In this document: piece after piece, positions 25,084 to 33,685 of the stretch | Layout of the letters: every line of letters starts with the position of its first letter | How positions within the stretch are numbered: the first letter of the stretch is position 1 | Origin: JBEKOF01 sp049513975 | GTDB taxonomy: Bacteria; Verrucomicrobiota; Verrucomicrobiia; Limisphaerales; Palsa-1400 | DNA length: 64,000 nt | Direction: 5' to 3' | NCBI GenBank assembly: GCA_049513975.1 | Contig: JBEKVM010000004.1 | Location: 60,240 to 124,239 of the forward strand | Translations under genes and position numbers: made by a program | Notes under the pieces: generated by a model | Database searches by the model: none | The model's input: only the letters and a program-made list of their open reading frames with translations | What the model was told of the DNA's origin: nothing

Positions 25084-25763
25084 GGGGTCGTCTCGAAACG
25101 ATAACCGATGTCGCGGATGGTCTGAATAAAAATCGGATGATGCGGGTCCGCTTCGAGCTTGGCGCGCAAGGTGGTGACGCAGCGGTCCACGCTGCGGTCG
25201 GTGACCACCACCTCCTGGCCCCAGACGGCGTCGAGAATGCCGGCACGGGTGAGGGCGCGGCCGGCGCGCCTGAGGAAGAATTCCAGCAGCCGGAATTCCT
25301 TGGCGGTGAGGACGATCTCCGCGCCGTCGCGAAATAATTTGTGGGCGGCGACATCGAGGCGGAAGGGGCCGAAGTCATAATCGGCGGAGGCGGCGTCCTG
25401 GCGGCGGAGGAAGGCTTTGACGCGGGCGATCAGCTCGCGAATGCTGAACGGCTTGGTCACATAATCATCCGCGCCCAGTTCCAGGCCGCGCACAATGTCC
25501 TCCTCCTGTCCCTTGGCGGTGAGCATGATGATGGGCATGTCCAACTGGCGGGCGCGGGCGGCGCGGCAAATCTCATAGCCGTTGACCCTGGGCAGCATGA
25601 GGTCCAGCAGGACCAAATCGGGCGGGTCGGCCAGGAGGGTGTCCAGGCCTTTTTGGCCGTTGTTGGCGAGGCGGACGAGGTAGCCTTGCGTTTCAAAATT
25701 GTCCTTCAACCCGCGCAACAGGGCGGGGTCGTCTTCAATAATCAAAATGGTTTGGGGATTCAT
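25080..25763 (-). CDS. Two-component response regulator, OmpR/PhoB family
   Basis: This 227-residue regulator has a receiver domain (1-120) with acidic pocket IIEDD (9-11), phospho-acceptor Asp54 in LVLLDLMLP, conserved Lys in DDYVTKPFS, and a winged-helix DNA-binding domain (about 130-225) with LTAKEFRLLEFFLRR and TVV-RDIGYRF ends. It lies downstream of the sensor kinase, separated by 161 bp that contain a palindromic repeat, and overlaps the ABC ATPase start by 4 bp. It likely activates this operon in response to the kinase. Confidence 0.95.
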   Translation of the reverse strand: MNPQTILIIEDDPALLRGLKDNFETQGYLVRLANNGQKGLDTLLADPPDLVLLDLMLPRVNGYEICRAARARQLDMPIIMLTAKGQEEDIVRGLELGADDYVTKPFSIRELIARVKAFLRRQDAASADYDFGPFRLDVAAHKLFRDGAEIVLTAKEFRLLEFFLRRAGRALTRAGILDAVWGQEVVVTDRSVDRCVTTLRAKLEADPHHPIFIQTIRDIGYRFETTP

Positions 25764-25798
25764 TTTCGTATCTGGTCAGCCGCGGAGGGAGGCCTGGC

Positions 25799-25908
25799 GG
25801 AGTGCGCCCGTCCCCGGGCGCAGAAACCCCCGTGCTTGTCCAGCGCCCGGCAAATCCCGACCTGGCCGGGTTTTTGAGTAATGCTGCGCCCGAGGACGGG
25901 CGCACTCC
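25799..25908. repeat. Palindromic repeat inserted between kinase and regulator
   Basis: The 24-bp arm at 25799-25822 (GGAGTGCGCCCGTCCCCGGG then CGCA) pairs with 25885-25908 with one mismatch. Each arm itself contains a smaller palindrome. A single arm recurs at 35025-35048. The repeat accounts for the unusual 161-bp gap between two genes that are otherwise in a compact operon. Confidence 0.85.
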
Positions 25909-25924
25909 GATATTGACCCGTTGC

Positions 25925-27904
25925 TCATTTTCCAGTCTCCGGTAAATCGCGGGACCCTGCCGCGGGAAGAGTGATGGTGAAGGTGCTCCCCTGGCCGGGC
26001 CGGCTCTCCACCCGCACGCCGCCGTGGTGGGCGGTGACGATGAATTGCACAATGCTCAGGCCCAGGCCGCAGCCCGAACCGGTGCGGGAAAGATGCGGAT
26101 CCACCTGGTAAAAGCGTTTGAAAATACGGCGGGTTTCGCCCTCCGGCAGGCCGATGCCGTTGTCCCGGACGGCGAAAGCGACGCCGCCGTCGCGCGCTTC
26201 GGCTGTCAAGACGATTTGTTTTTCCTCGCCGGAATACTTCCAGGCGTTGTCCAGGAGATTGAGCAGGGCGGTGACCAGGGCGCCGGCATCGGCCAGGACG
26301 GGCGGCAGCTCCGGGGGGGCGGCGACGGTGAAGCGGCAGCCTGGGGTGCTGAAGCGTTCGCGGACGGCGGCGGCGGCGCTGTCAACAATCTGGCGGGCCG
26401 GCACGGGCTGGAAGTCGAAGGAGTATTTGTCGCGCTCGATGCGGGAGAAGGCGAGGAAATTATCAATGAGATGGCTGAGGCGGAGATTTTCGCGGGCGAT
26501 GAGCTGGAGATATTCGCGGGCGGTTTTTTCCTCCAGCGCCGGGGCGTTCAGCAAGGTGTCCACGAGCAGGCGCATGGAGGAAAGCGGGGTTTTCAACTCA
26601 TGGGTGACATTGGCCACCAGGTCGTTCTTCAACTGGGCCACCGCCATTTGACGGCGCAGCAAACCGGCGGCGAGCAAACCCAGCGCGATGATCCCGGCCA
26701 CCGCCAGGACGCCTGTCCAGAGAAGGGTGGCGATGCCCGCGTCCGCCGCCAGGTCCATCTTCCCCTTGTCCTTCCAGGAAAAGGCGATCTTCCAGTCCGG
26801 CATGGTGGGGCCGATGGGGATGGAAAGAAAGGAATCAGCCGTTTCGCCCGGGGCCAACACCATCCCGTTGATGCCATCTCCCAAAATTTTATACACGATC
26901 GCTTGCTCCAGGTCGCGCAACCTTTTGATATGGATCAGCAAAATCACCTGCCCTTGCGCGGCGGGAAATTGCCAAACACCCGGCAGCACAGTGGGCCGCC
27001 AACCCGCTTGGGGCGGAAAGGCCGGATTGGATTCGAGATAACGCGCGGCGAGGTCTTCGGCGGCGAGGGTTGGGAACTTGGTTTCCCCCGGAAAGAACTG
27101 CTCCAGCCGGTGCATGAGAAAACGCCGCTGGGCCGAAGGCATTTCGCAATGAACATAATCGTTCAGTTGCGCTTGCATCTGTTTGAAAAGAAGTTTGGCG
27201 CGGGAAGGATCCGCGCCAAGCAATAATTCGAGCGCCATCAGTTGGGCGTTGGGCGCAATGAGCCGGCCCTGGTCGTCGGTCGCGGCCTGAAATTTTTGCC
27301 GCGCGAGGGCATTGGTCAACACGTCGAGAGCCGCGTTGGTTTGTTGTGCCTGCATGAGACATCGCCCCTTGGCCTGAAAAGCGCGCGCCGCCAGGATTTC
27401 GTTGGTCGTTGTGTCTGCCAGACTGCCGAAGGCGGCGGCGGCGGCGGCAGGGTCTCCCGCCTCGAGACGTTGCGCTTCCACCCAGGAAGGGGCCAGCGAT
27501 TCAGGCGGAGGAGCGACGGCGACTTTGGGGTATTGAACCATGCCAGTAGAATCGAAACAAACCACGGAATCGAAACCAAGCGTCGCATGGGCCAAATCGG
27601 CCACCTGCTTGGAGAAGAAAGCGGCAGGCGCAACATGCGAATCATGCGTGTAATCGTAGCCCAATTCATGTTTCCTGGACTGCCAGAATTCATCCAAGGA
27701 CTCCGCTAGGTTGGTGATTTGTCCCCGGTAAGCATCAACAAGCTTTTGCCGGATGGCCAGCCGTTCGTTTTGCACCGCTTTGTTCATGAACCAGAGCAGG
27801 CAAACCGACGGGACGAGCACCACCAGCAACAGCAGCAGCGTCAACCCGCCGCGGCCGGGCCGGTTGACGCTGAGCGTGAATCTTCTCAGGAAACTTTTCT
27901 TCAC
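25925..27904 (-). CDS. Membrane sensor histidine kinase
   Basis: This 659-residue kinase has a first membrane helix at about 18-38, a large extracytoplasmic sensor region (about 40-385) that contains TPR-like helical stretches (LEAGDPAAAAAAFGSLADTT), and a second helix at about 390-415. The HisKA domain has His435 in VTHELKTPLSS. The HATPase_c domain shows LLNLLDNAWKYS (N box), VRDNGIGLPEG (G1) and GSGCGLGLSIVQ (G2). It overlaps the preceding TPR-protein gene by 4 bp. The sensor domain is not one I recognise; the signal is unknown, but a secreted partner encoded just upstream may feed it. Confidence 0.92.
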   Translation of the reverse strand: MKKSFLRRFTLSVNRPGRGGLTLLLLLVVLVPSVCLLWFMNKAVQNERLAIRQKLVDAYRGQITNLAESLDEFWQSRKHELGYDYTHDSHVAPAAFFSKQVADLAHATLGFDSVVCFDSTGMVQYPKVAVAPPPESLAPSWVEAQRLEAGDPAAAAAAFGSLADTTTNEILAARAFQAKGRCLMQAQQTNAALDVLTNALARQKFQAATDDQGRLIAPNAQLMALELLLGADPSRAKLLFKQMQAQLNDYVHCEMPSAQRRFLMHRLEQFFPGETKFPTLAAEDLAARYLESNPAFPPQAGWRPTVLPGVWQFPAAQGQVILLIHIKRLRDLEQAIVYKILGDGINGMVLAPGETADSFLSIPIGPTMPDWKIAFSWKDKGKMDLAADAGIATLLWTGVLAVAGIIALGLLAAGLLRRQMAVAQLKNDLVANVTHELKTPLSSMRLLVDTLLNAPALEEKTAREYLQLIARENLRLSHLIDNFLAFSRIERDKYSFDFQPVPARQIVDSAAAAVRERFSTPGCRFTVAAPPELPPVLADAGALVTALLNLLDNAWKYSGEEKQIVLTAEARDGGVAFAVRDNGIGLPEGETRRIFKRFYQVDPHLSRTGSGCGLGLSIVQFIVTAHHGGVRVESRPGQGSTFTITLPAAGSRDLPETGK

Positions 27905-29343
27905 TTCACTTTAAAGGAATCCACAATCGCATCGAGCTTGGGACGAAAGGCCTCAAAGTCCTTTGCCGGGATCAAAAATTGGAAGGCCGCGGCATGGCTG
28001 CCGATGATGGCAGTGACTCCGTAGCCAATTTGGGGTTTCTCGCCGTCCATGTAATCCGCCATCACGCTCATGGCCGGTTGTCCTGCCACGGTCCGCTCCT
28101 GCCAGCCATCGGCGCGGACTTGGAAGTTTTTATACGTCTTGGCGGCGTCGGCGACCTCTTTTTCGACCAGGGCGCGGACGGAGTTGGTGGCGGATTTAGG
28201 CTCGATGACATCCAGGCTGTTCCAGTCCAGCAGGCAGGTTCCGGTTAATTCGGGGTCCAGCAGCGAGACGGTCGTCTTCGCCTTTTCCTGCGCCGTCGCA
28301 CCCATCAGCCAGCCCGCCGGGGCCGTCATGGAGAAGCCCGCCGGATCAACATAATTGACAGCATCGGCGGGATTGCGCCGGCGCGTGCCGGTCAATTCCA
28401 TGATCACGCCGCCCGCCTCGATTTTGACGATGTCGCGCGTCGGGTTGGTGGCAATCCAGAAGACCTGCCCGATGTGGAGATCCATTCTGTAGCACGGAAA
28501 GGTTCCCGCCGGAACGGTGACCGTTTCCGTCCCGGTCACTTCCAACGGCAGCGGCACAATGGACCCGCCGCCGAGGCTGGAGAAAACACTGACGGTGGAC
28601 TTGTAGCCTTGCGCCAGGGGCAAACGCCGGAACAAATGGTATCCCTCTTCATTGTCATAGACCGGGCCGTCCAAAGGGATCTTGCTGACATCGTCCTTGC
28701 CGGCCAGTTTCACCTCCGCATGATCGGGCGAATAAACGGCGTCGGCGTCGCCCAGCAAGGAGTGTTTCCAACGGCTGTGCAGCGGCTTCATGGTGCTGGC
28801 GTCCACTTCGACGTGGCTGCTTTGCCCGACCATAAGAAAGCCGGTCCGCCAGATTTTTTGGCCGTTCATCTCCCCCGCATCCGCCGTCCAGGTGCCGAAG
28901 CCGATTTTGAGGCCGCCGGCCAGCTTGATGTCGAACCGCTCCTCCTCCCCATCGGCCCACGGGGCGGGGAGCAGATCGTTGTTGCGCGCCAGGTAATCGC
29001 GCGCCAGGGCGACGAGTTCCTTTTGATCGGGATAATCCTTGATCACCGCCTCAAAGGAGGCGGTCGCGGCGGAATAGCTTCGTTTTTTGTACTGACAGAC
29101 GCCCAAACGGTACTGCGCCTGCGCCGCCAGCGCCTGGCTGGTCTTGGCCTGCTCGATGACCTGCTGATAAAGAGCCATCGCGCCGTCGAGGTCGCCTTTG
29201 GTCTCCTCCGAATAAATGGCCTTTTCCAGGGTTTCGGAGGGCGAGTCGGCCCGCGCCAATGGCGCGGAGCTGGTTAGAATTGCAAATGAAAGCAGGGACA
29301 AAATTGCTTTTGCCCGGCCCGACAGAGAATAATTTATTTTCAT
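27901..29343 (-). CDS. Secreted TPR-containing protein of unknown function
   Basis: This 480-residue protein has a signal peptide (about 1-35, ending APLARADS) and TPR-like helices at about 38-125 (GDLDGAMALYQQVIEQAK, AAQAQYRLGVCQYKKRSYSA). The remaining 350 residues are beta-rich with no recognised motif until a C-terminal part (PAGFSMTAPAGWLMGATAQE to the end) like lipid-binding or PsbP/DUF-type domains. ATG 29343 was chosen; a TTG two codons upstream is possible. It starts the operon that continues with the sensor kinase, regulator and ABC exporter, all coupled by overlaps, so it is a candidate sensor accessory or export-related factor. Confidence 0.72.
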   Translation of the reverse strand: MKINYSLSGRAKAILSLLSFAILTSSAPLARADSPSETLEKAIYSEETKGDLDGAMALYQQVIEQAKTSQALAAQAQYRLGVCQYKKRSYSAATASFEAVIKDYPDQKELVALARDYLARNNDLLPAPWADGEEERFDIKLAGGLKIGFGTWTADAGEMNGQKIWRTGFLMVGQSSHVEVDASTMKPLHSRWKHSLLGDADAVYSPDHAEVKLAGKDDVSKIPLDGPVYDNEEGYHLFRRLPLAQGYKSTVSVFSSLGGGSIVPLPLEVTGTETVTVPAGTFPCYRMDLHIGQVFWIATNPTRDIVKIEAGGVIMELTGTRRRNPADAVNYVDPAGFSMTAPAGWLMGATAQEKAKTTVSLLDPELTGTCLLDWNSLDVIEPKSATNSVRALVEKEVADAAKTYKNFQVRADGWQERTVAGQPAMSVMADYMDGEKPQIGYGVTAIIGSHAAAFQFLIPAKDFEAFRPKLDAIVDSFKVK

Positions 29344-29480
29344 GGGCAATAATCTAACCCGCGATTGTTACTCAATTATTACCGCCCCATCCTTTTTTTG
29401 TCCATGTTGCGATGGGTTGGGGGTCGTGAAAGGCAGGGTGGGCAGTCCTCCCCATGAACCCAAGTGCCTCCTCTCCCCGT

Positions 29481-29509
29481 CCCTCTCCCCCGCCAAGCGG
29501 GGGAGAGGG
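29481..29509. repeat. Hairpin CCCTCTCCCCCG family
   Basis: CCCTCTCCCCCG (29481-29492) pairs perfectly with CGGGGGAGAGGG (29498-29509) around a 5-nt loop. It is in the non-coding 29344-29635 spacer. A similar CCCTCTCC-type palindrome lies at 63277-63308. Confidence 0.85.
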
Positions 29510-29579
29510 TGTCCGCAGGACCGGAGAGGGGGTTCAGGGGATCAAGGCGCGAATCTTTTGGGGAATTCGCTGCCGCCAC

Positions 29580-29601
29580 GGCGCGCAGCGGAGTGCGCGC
29601 C
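29580..29601. repeat. Short hairpin repeat, GGCGGGCAG family, copy 2
   Basis: GGCGCGCA / TGCGCGCC around GCGGAG is followed by CTACC. Same design and flanks as 59031-59052 and, less closely, 1795-1816. It is followed by the stop of the next minus-strand gene at 29636. Confidence 0.75.
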
Positions 29602-29635
29602 CTACCAGCCAAGGCCGGGACGTTGCCTTGGGCTT

Positions 29636-30745
29636 TCACTGCGCAGTGTCCCGTTGCAGGGCCAGCGGGATGCGCGCGCCGCCCTGGGTGAAGGTCCCGT
29701 CGAGCTTGCCGTCCTTGAGTTCCCCGTCATAGCTGGCGGCAATTCCGTTCCATTCCAAATGCGCTTTGGGCGCGTCAAATTTCACGCTGCTGGAGGGAAC
29801 GTGGCCCCCGCCCTGGTCCGGGCTATCCAGCGTTGCGGTGTAAGTTGCGTCCGGCTTTTTCGCGATATTGAAGACGATGCGCAGTTTGACGGTTTGAATG
29901 GCCAGGGTTCCCCGCCAATGACCTTGCAACTCGGCCGGGCTGGCATAGGAGTAATCGGCTTCCGACTCCGGGGCCGGGGCCGCTTCCGGTTTGGGGCGTT
30001 CCAGCTTGAGCGGAAAAGTTTGGCCGCCTTGCGTCCAAGTCCCGGCCAATTGGCTTTGATCGGCATTGAGATCGCCCTGGAAGGCCCCGCCGATTTGGTT
30101 GAAATTCATTTTGACTGTGGGCGCGTTAAACGACGCCGACGAGGCCGCCAGCGCGGTGACTCCCTGGTCCACGCTGTCCATCTCCGCGCGCCAGGCACCG
30201 TCGGCATTGGCGCCGATTCTGAATCTCAAGCGCAGGGACATTGGTCCGGCCTGCAAAGTTCCCTGCCAGGCTCCTTGCGCGCCTGAGCCGGCCTGGTAAT
30301 CGCTTTCCGCCATCGGCTCGGCCATTTGGTAGGGCGTGTCGGTCCGTTCCAGCGTCAAGGGGACGTTGACGCCGCGTTGTTTCCAGTCCCCGGACATTTG
30401 CCTGCCCGCCGAGTCAACCTTGGCCTCGTAAGTCGCGCCCAGGGACGACAATTCCGCCCTCACCATCGGATAATCATAAACGAATTTGCTCACCGGAATG
30501 CCGGCAAGGCGCTGGTCAATGCTGTCAAAAGCGGCATGATAGTCGCCGTGGGTTTTGGCAATTTTCAAGACCCCCCGCAAGGAGGCTTGCTGGATCTGGA
30601 GGGTGCCCTGCCAGGCGCCTTCGATTTTGGGAGCGCGGGCGGCGCGGAGGGCGTGATAAATTTTGGGTGACAAGGAGGCCAGCGCGGCCACGATGAGGAT
30701 GATCGAGGCCACCAGGATGATTTTGTTCAGTTTGGCGGAGTTCAT
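29636..30745 (-). CDS. Membrane-anchored protein with three copies of one beta-rich domain
   Basis: This 369-residue protein has one N-terminal membrane helix (about 8-26) and then three tandem copies of a ~94-residue domain: 42-135, 157-251 and 273-366. Each begins GxW-(Q/R)-GTL and ends with a G-(T/D)-W/F-x-Q-GG-x-x-(I/F/V)-PL-x-L-x-R pattern. From memory, single copies of this kind of domain occur N-terminal to secreted alpha/beta hydrolases in several phyla, but no hydrolase is present here. A structural or ligand-binding role is possible; no catalytic motif is seen. Start at ATG 30745 puts the helix near the N-terminus; an upstream extension of 18 codons is possible. Confidence 0.78.
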   Translation of the reverse strand: MNSAKLNKIILVASIILIVAALASLSPKIYHALRAARAPKIEGAWQGTLQIQQASLRGVLKIAKTHGDYHAAFDSIDQRLAGIPVSKFVYDYPMVRAELSSLGATYEAKVDSAGRQMSGDWKQRGVNVPLTLERTDTPYQMAEPMAESDYQAGSGAQGAWQGTLQAGPMSLRLRFRIGANADGAWRAEMDSVDQGVTALAASSASFNAPTVKMNFNQIGGAFQGDLNADQSQLAGTWTQGGQTFPLKLERPKPEAAPAPESEADYSYASPAELQGHWRGTLAIQTVKLRIVFNIAKKPDATYTATLDSPDQGGGHVPSSSVKFDAPKAHLEWNGIAASYDGELKDGKLDGTFTQGGARIPLALQRDTAQ

Positions 30746-30859
30746 GGATTGATTTTTGGAAGGCGCGAGGGACGATTCCTCCGTTTTCCACGAACACATT
30801 GAACCACCTGTGTTACCGGATTGTTACCGGCTTGTCCGTTTATTGTGACCGTGGCGCTG

Positions 30860-32104
30860 TCAGGATTGGGCCAGGGAAAGAAACCAGGGCGTCGTCCCCA
30901 GCCCGCCCCAACTGGCGGGCTTGTGGTTGGCGAGGAAAACTTTGCGCAGCGTCTCGTCGTAGGGTGTCAGCGCGGTCCATAAGACGCCGGGACTCTCCTT
31001 CCAGCGCGGGTCAACCGCGCCGCCGTCCATTCGTTGAAAGGCCGCGCCCTCCACTTTTTGATTCCACATGAAATCGCGGTTGGTGGCGATGAGACGGGTC
31101 ATGTCGTCCTGGTCAAACACCAGCCCGTGCTCGCGGGCGCTGACGATGGCTTCGACATCAACGCCATAGTAGCCGCCGTTGGGATGGACGCCCACCCAAT
31201 GTTTGGGCGAGCCGTCGCTCTTGTAATCCCACGGGCCGGCCGGCTCCCAATAATTCCAAACGAAGTATTTGCCGTTGTCCCGGGTTTTCATGCGTGATTT
31301 CATCAGACGAAACCACTTTTCCGCGCGCGTTTTGTAAGCGGGCTTTCGCGTGACATCGTGCAGCGCCAGAAGCCAGAGGGCGACGGCGTTGGCCTTGTTG
31401 TCGGGATGAGAGAAGCCGGCGGCGGGATCCAGTCTTTTGGCGTAGCCGCCGGTCCATTGGCCGGAGGAGGCGTCCAGGCCAAAGGGCAAAACAATGGAAA
31501 TAGCGCCGCCGTTGGCCGTGTCGCGCCAGGCGCCGCGCTGGTCCCATTTCAGGAAAACTTGTTCGGAAAGTTTGAGGTAACTTTCCGCCTTGGCCTGATA
31601 CTTTGACTGGAGGGCGGGGTCTTTGAGAATTTGGCCGGCCATGCGCGTGACCGGGCGCAGGGCCATGGCCTCGCCCAGCATGCTGTCGGCGTTGAAAGAG
31701 TTGAGCTGGTCGGTGTCCGTGCCCGCCGCATCCCGTTTTGGCCAGCCGATGAAACCATCCGGTTCGGTCAGGCCGCGACGCACCCAGGAATCCGTCCAAT
31801 CCACCAGCCGGTCCACCCATTCCGAATCGTGCGTGGCCAGCCAGCCGTAGTAAAAGCCGTTGAGGAAGGGGCTGATGAGCCAGCCGATTTCCTCGCCCAA
31901 TTCCTTGTCGCAAGAGCGCGAGCGGGCGTCGTTGCGGATATATCTCTGCCATTGCTCCAGCCACGATTTAGCCAGGGCCGGTTCGATCCACGGCGGCGCG
32001 CCTTGGGCCAACGCCGCCCAGGCCTGGCCGCGGCCCAGAGCCGGCGCGGTGGCCAGGGCAAGGGCTGTGCCGGATAGGTCCTTGAGAAATCTGCGCCGGT
32101 TCAT
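30860..32104 (-). CDS. Tat-exported protein, probable alpha/alpha-barrel fold
   Basis: This 414-residue protein starts MNRRRFLKDLSGTALALATA, a twin-arginine signal with the RRxFLK consensus; cleavage is expected after about residue 30 (GRGQAWA). The mature part is rich in helices with Trp/Gly and Asp motifs (FNADSMLGEAMALRP, WLLALHDVTRKPAYKTRAEK, HPNGGYYGVDVEAIVSAREH), in the style of (alpha/alpha)6-barrel glycan enzymes such as glycosyl hydrolases of the 88/105 or lyase type. I cannot assign a family. ATG 32104 was chosen because it places the RR motif at the start. It is monocistronic as far as seen. Confidence 0.72.
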   Translation of the reverse strand: MNRRRFLKDLSGTALALATAPALGRGQAWAALAQGAPPWIEPALAKSWLEQWQRYIRNDARSRSCDKELGEEIGWLISPFLNGFYYGWLATHDSEWVDRLVDWTDSWVRRGLTEPDGFIGWPKRDAAGTDTDQLNSFNADSMLGEAMALRPVTRMAGQILKDPALQSKYQAKAESYLKLSEQVFLKWDQRGAWRDTANGGAISIVLPFGLDASSGQWTGGYAKRLDPAAGFSHPDNKANAVALWLLALHDVTRKPAYKTRAEKWFRLMKSRMKTRDNGKYFVWNYWEPAGPWDYKSDGSPKHWVGVHPNGGYYGVDVEAIVSAREHGLVFDQDDMTRLIATNRDFMWNQKVEGAAFQRMDGGAVDPRWKESPGVLWTALTPYDETLRKVFLANHKPASWGGLGTTPWFLSLAQS

Positions 32105-32271
32105 GGCGTAATGTGGTGACAGCGACGCCCTGGCGCAAGAAAAAGACAAAAGCTACAGGACAAAAACCTTCAAAGGCAGGGGCGTCGCGCTACGACGCAC
32201 GGACGGCGCAGCGCGCCGTCCCCACCCAGGGAAATGAAGAATTTTGTCCTGCCCCCAGCCCGAATCATTAG

Positions 32272-32402
32272 CCCGCATATTTCACACTCAGATGGAAGGG
32301 CCAACACTGCGCCGCGTGAGGGCACGCGGCCTACCAACACCTCCGACGGCTCCTGTAGGCCGCGTGCCCTCACGCGGCGTTTGGAGGTGTGAAATATGCG
32401 GG
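32272..32402. repeat. Nested palindromic element (131 bp)
   Basis: Outer arms CCCGCATATTTCACAC (32272-32287) and its reverse complement (32387-32402) are perfect. Inside, a 24-bp arm starting CGCCGCGTGAGGGCACGCGG (32310-32333) pairs perfectly with 32356-32379. One inner arm alone also occurs at 42925-42948. The symmetric double structure suggests one repeat inserted head-to-head or a small mobile element. Confidence 0.9.
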
Positions 32403-32553
32403 TTAGCGATGTCCTTGCTGACTCACCCAACAGGCGGGCCAGTTTCGGACGAAAGATTCCGTCGGCGGGACGCCGACGGCTGCGGTCGGGACGACCGCGC
32501 TCCCCGAAAAGCCGCCAATGATCGGGGCACCCAAGAGAAGCTATTTTCCGCGT

Positions 32554-32582
32554 TTGACTTGAGGGGCGGGGAAATTTAGACT
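32554..32582 (+). promoter_or_regulatory. Candidate promoter of the polyprenyl synthase gene
   Basis: TTGACT (32554-32559), 17 bp, then TAGACT (32577-32582). The ATG follows 7 nt later, the same geometry as at 8280-8316, so transcription would start at or next to the start codon. Confidence 0.5.
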
Positions 32583-32589
32583 AAAGGAA

Positions 32590-33639
32590 ATGTTGGCCGT
32601 TGAACCCAGTCCGGCTGCCGCTCCCGCAGCAGCCCCACCGCCCAAGCCGCCGCCGGTCTGGACTCAGATTGTCCACTCGGTGGAGCCGTTTTTGCAGGGC
32701 GTGGCCGCGCGGCTGGTGGCCCAAGCCGATGAGTTTGAACCGCAAATCGTCGCCTATGCCCAATATGCGCTGGCCGCGCAGGGAAAACAGTTGCGCCCGG
32801 TTCTGGTGGCGCTGAGCGGGGAGGCGGCCGGAGGTTTGACCGATTCCCATTTGACGGTGGCGGTGATAATCGAGATGGTTCATCTGGCCACCCTGGTGCA
32901 TGACGATATTATTGATGAGGCGGATTTGCGACGGGGCCGGCCCAGTCTGGCGGCCAATTGGGGGACGGAAGTATCGGTGCTGTTGGGGGACTGCCTTTTT
33001 GCCCATGCCTTGAAGCTGGCCGCCAGTTTTCCCACACCGGAAATTTGCCGCGAGGTGGCTTCGGCGACCAATACGGTTTGCGCCGGGGAAATTTTGCAAA
33101 CGCGCAGCCGGGGGAATTTCGAGGTGGCCCGCAGCCAGTACTTCAAGATGCTGGCCATGAAAACGGCCGAGCTTTTTGCGTTGTCGTGCCAACTGGGCGG
33201 ACTGCTGAGCAAGGCAACGGCGCCGCGCCGGGAAGCCTTGCGCCAATACGGCCTGGCCCTGGGCACAGCCTACCAATTATACGATGACTGCCTGGATGTG
33301 CTCGGGTCCGAGGCGGCCGCCGGCAAGTCCCTCGGCGCCGATTTGGCCAAAGGCAAAATGACGCTGCCGGTGTTGATCGTGCGGGACCGGGCCACGCCGG
33401 CGGACCAGCAGCAATTGCGGGAATGGCTGCAAAACTGGGATCCAGCCCACCTGAGCGGCTTGGTGGCGCTCATCGAAAAATACGATGCCTTCACCGAATC
33501 CCGGACCGTGATTCAGCACTATTTATCCGCCGCGCGACAGTCGCTGGTCGCCTTGCCCGTGTCGGAGGGGCGGGCCAAGCTGGCGGGATTGACGCATTTT
33601 TTGGCGGAACAAACCGCGGCCCTGGGGGTTGTGTATTAG
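32590..33639 (+). CDS. ispB: Polyprenyl diphosphate synthase (trans, IspB-type)
   Basis: This enzyme condenses isopentenyl diphosphate onto an allylic primer to make the long isoprenoid tail of quinones. The 349-residue protein has the first Asp-rich motif VHDDIIDEADLRRGRPS (Asp105, Asp106, Asp109) and the second YDDCLD (Asp232, Asp233, Asp236), plus GKQLRPVLV near 65. The first 25 residues are Ala/Pro-rich and not conserved. ATG 32590 has GG close by but the promoter leaves almost no leader. Chain length cannot be decided from sequence, though IspB is the closest class. Confidence 0.92.
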   Translation: MLAVEPSPAAAPAAAPPPKPPPVWTQIVHSVEPFLQGVAARLVAQADEFEPQIVAYAQYALAAQGKQLRPVLVALSGEAAGGLTDSHLTVAVIIEMVHLATLVHDDIIDEADLRRGRPSLAANWGTEVSVLLGDCLFAHALKLAASFPTPEICREVASATNTVCAGEILQTRSRGNFEVARSQYFKMLAMKTAELFALSCQLGGLLSKATAPRREALRQYGLALGTAYQLYDDCLDVLGSEAAAGKSLGADLAKGKMTLPVLIVRDRATPADQQQLREWLQNWDPAHLSGLVALIEKYDAFTESRTVIQHYLSAARQSLVALPVSEGRAKLAGLTHFLAEQTAALGVVY

Positions 33640-33640
33640 A

Positions 33641-33665
33641 GCGATTTAAAGCGATTTAAAGCGAT
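33641..33665. repeat. GCGATTTAAA tandem repeat
   Basis: Two and a half copies of the 10-mer GCGATTTAAA follow the stop codon of the polyprenyl synthase gene (33637-33639) by 1 bp. It lies in the leader of the sigma-factor gene and could carry promoter elements of that gene. Confidence 0.8.
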
Positions 33666-33685
33666 ATCCCTGATCCATCCAATTA

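Larger units (their letters stand above)
32105..32589. other. Intergenic region with nested palindrome and promoter
   Basis: No gene is seen between the divergently transcribed Tat-protein and polyprenyl synthase genes. The content is the nested palindrome at 32272-32402, a GTCGGCGGGACGCCGACGGC hairpin around 32461, and the promoter at 32554-32582. Confidence 0.7.
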
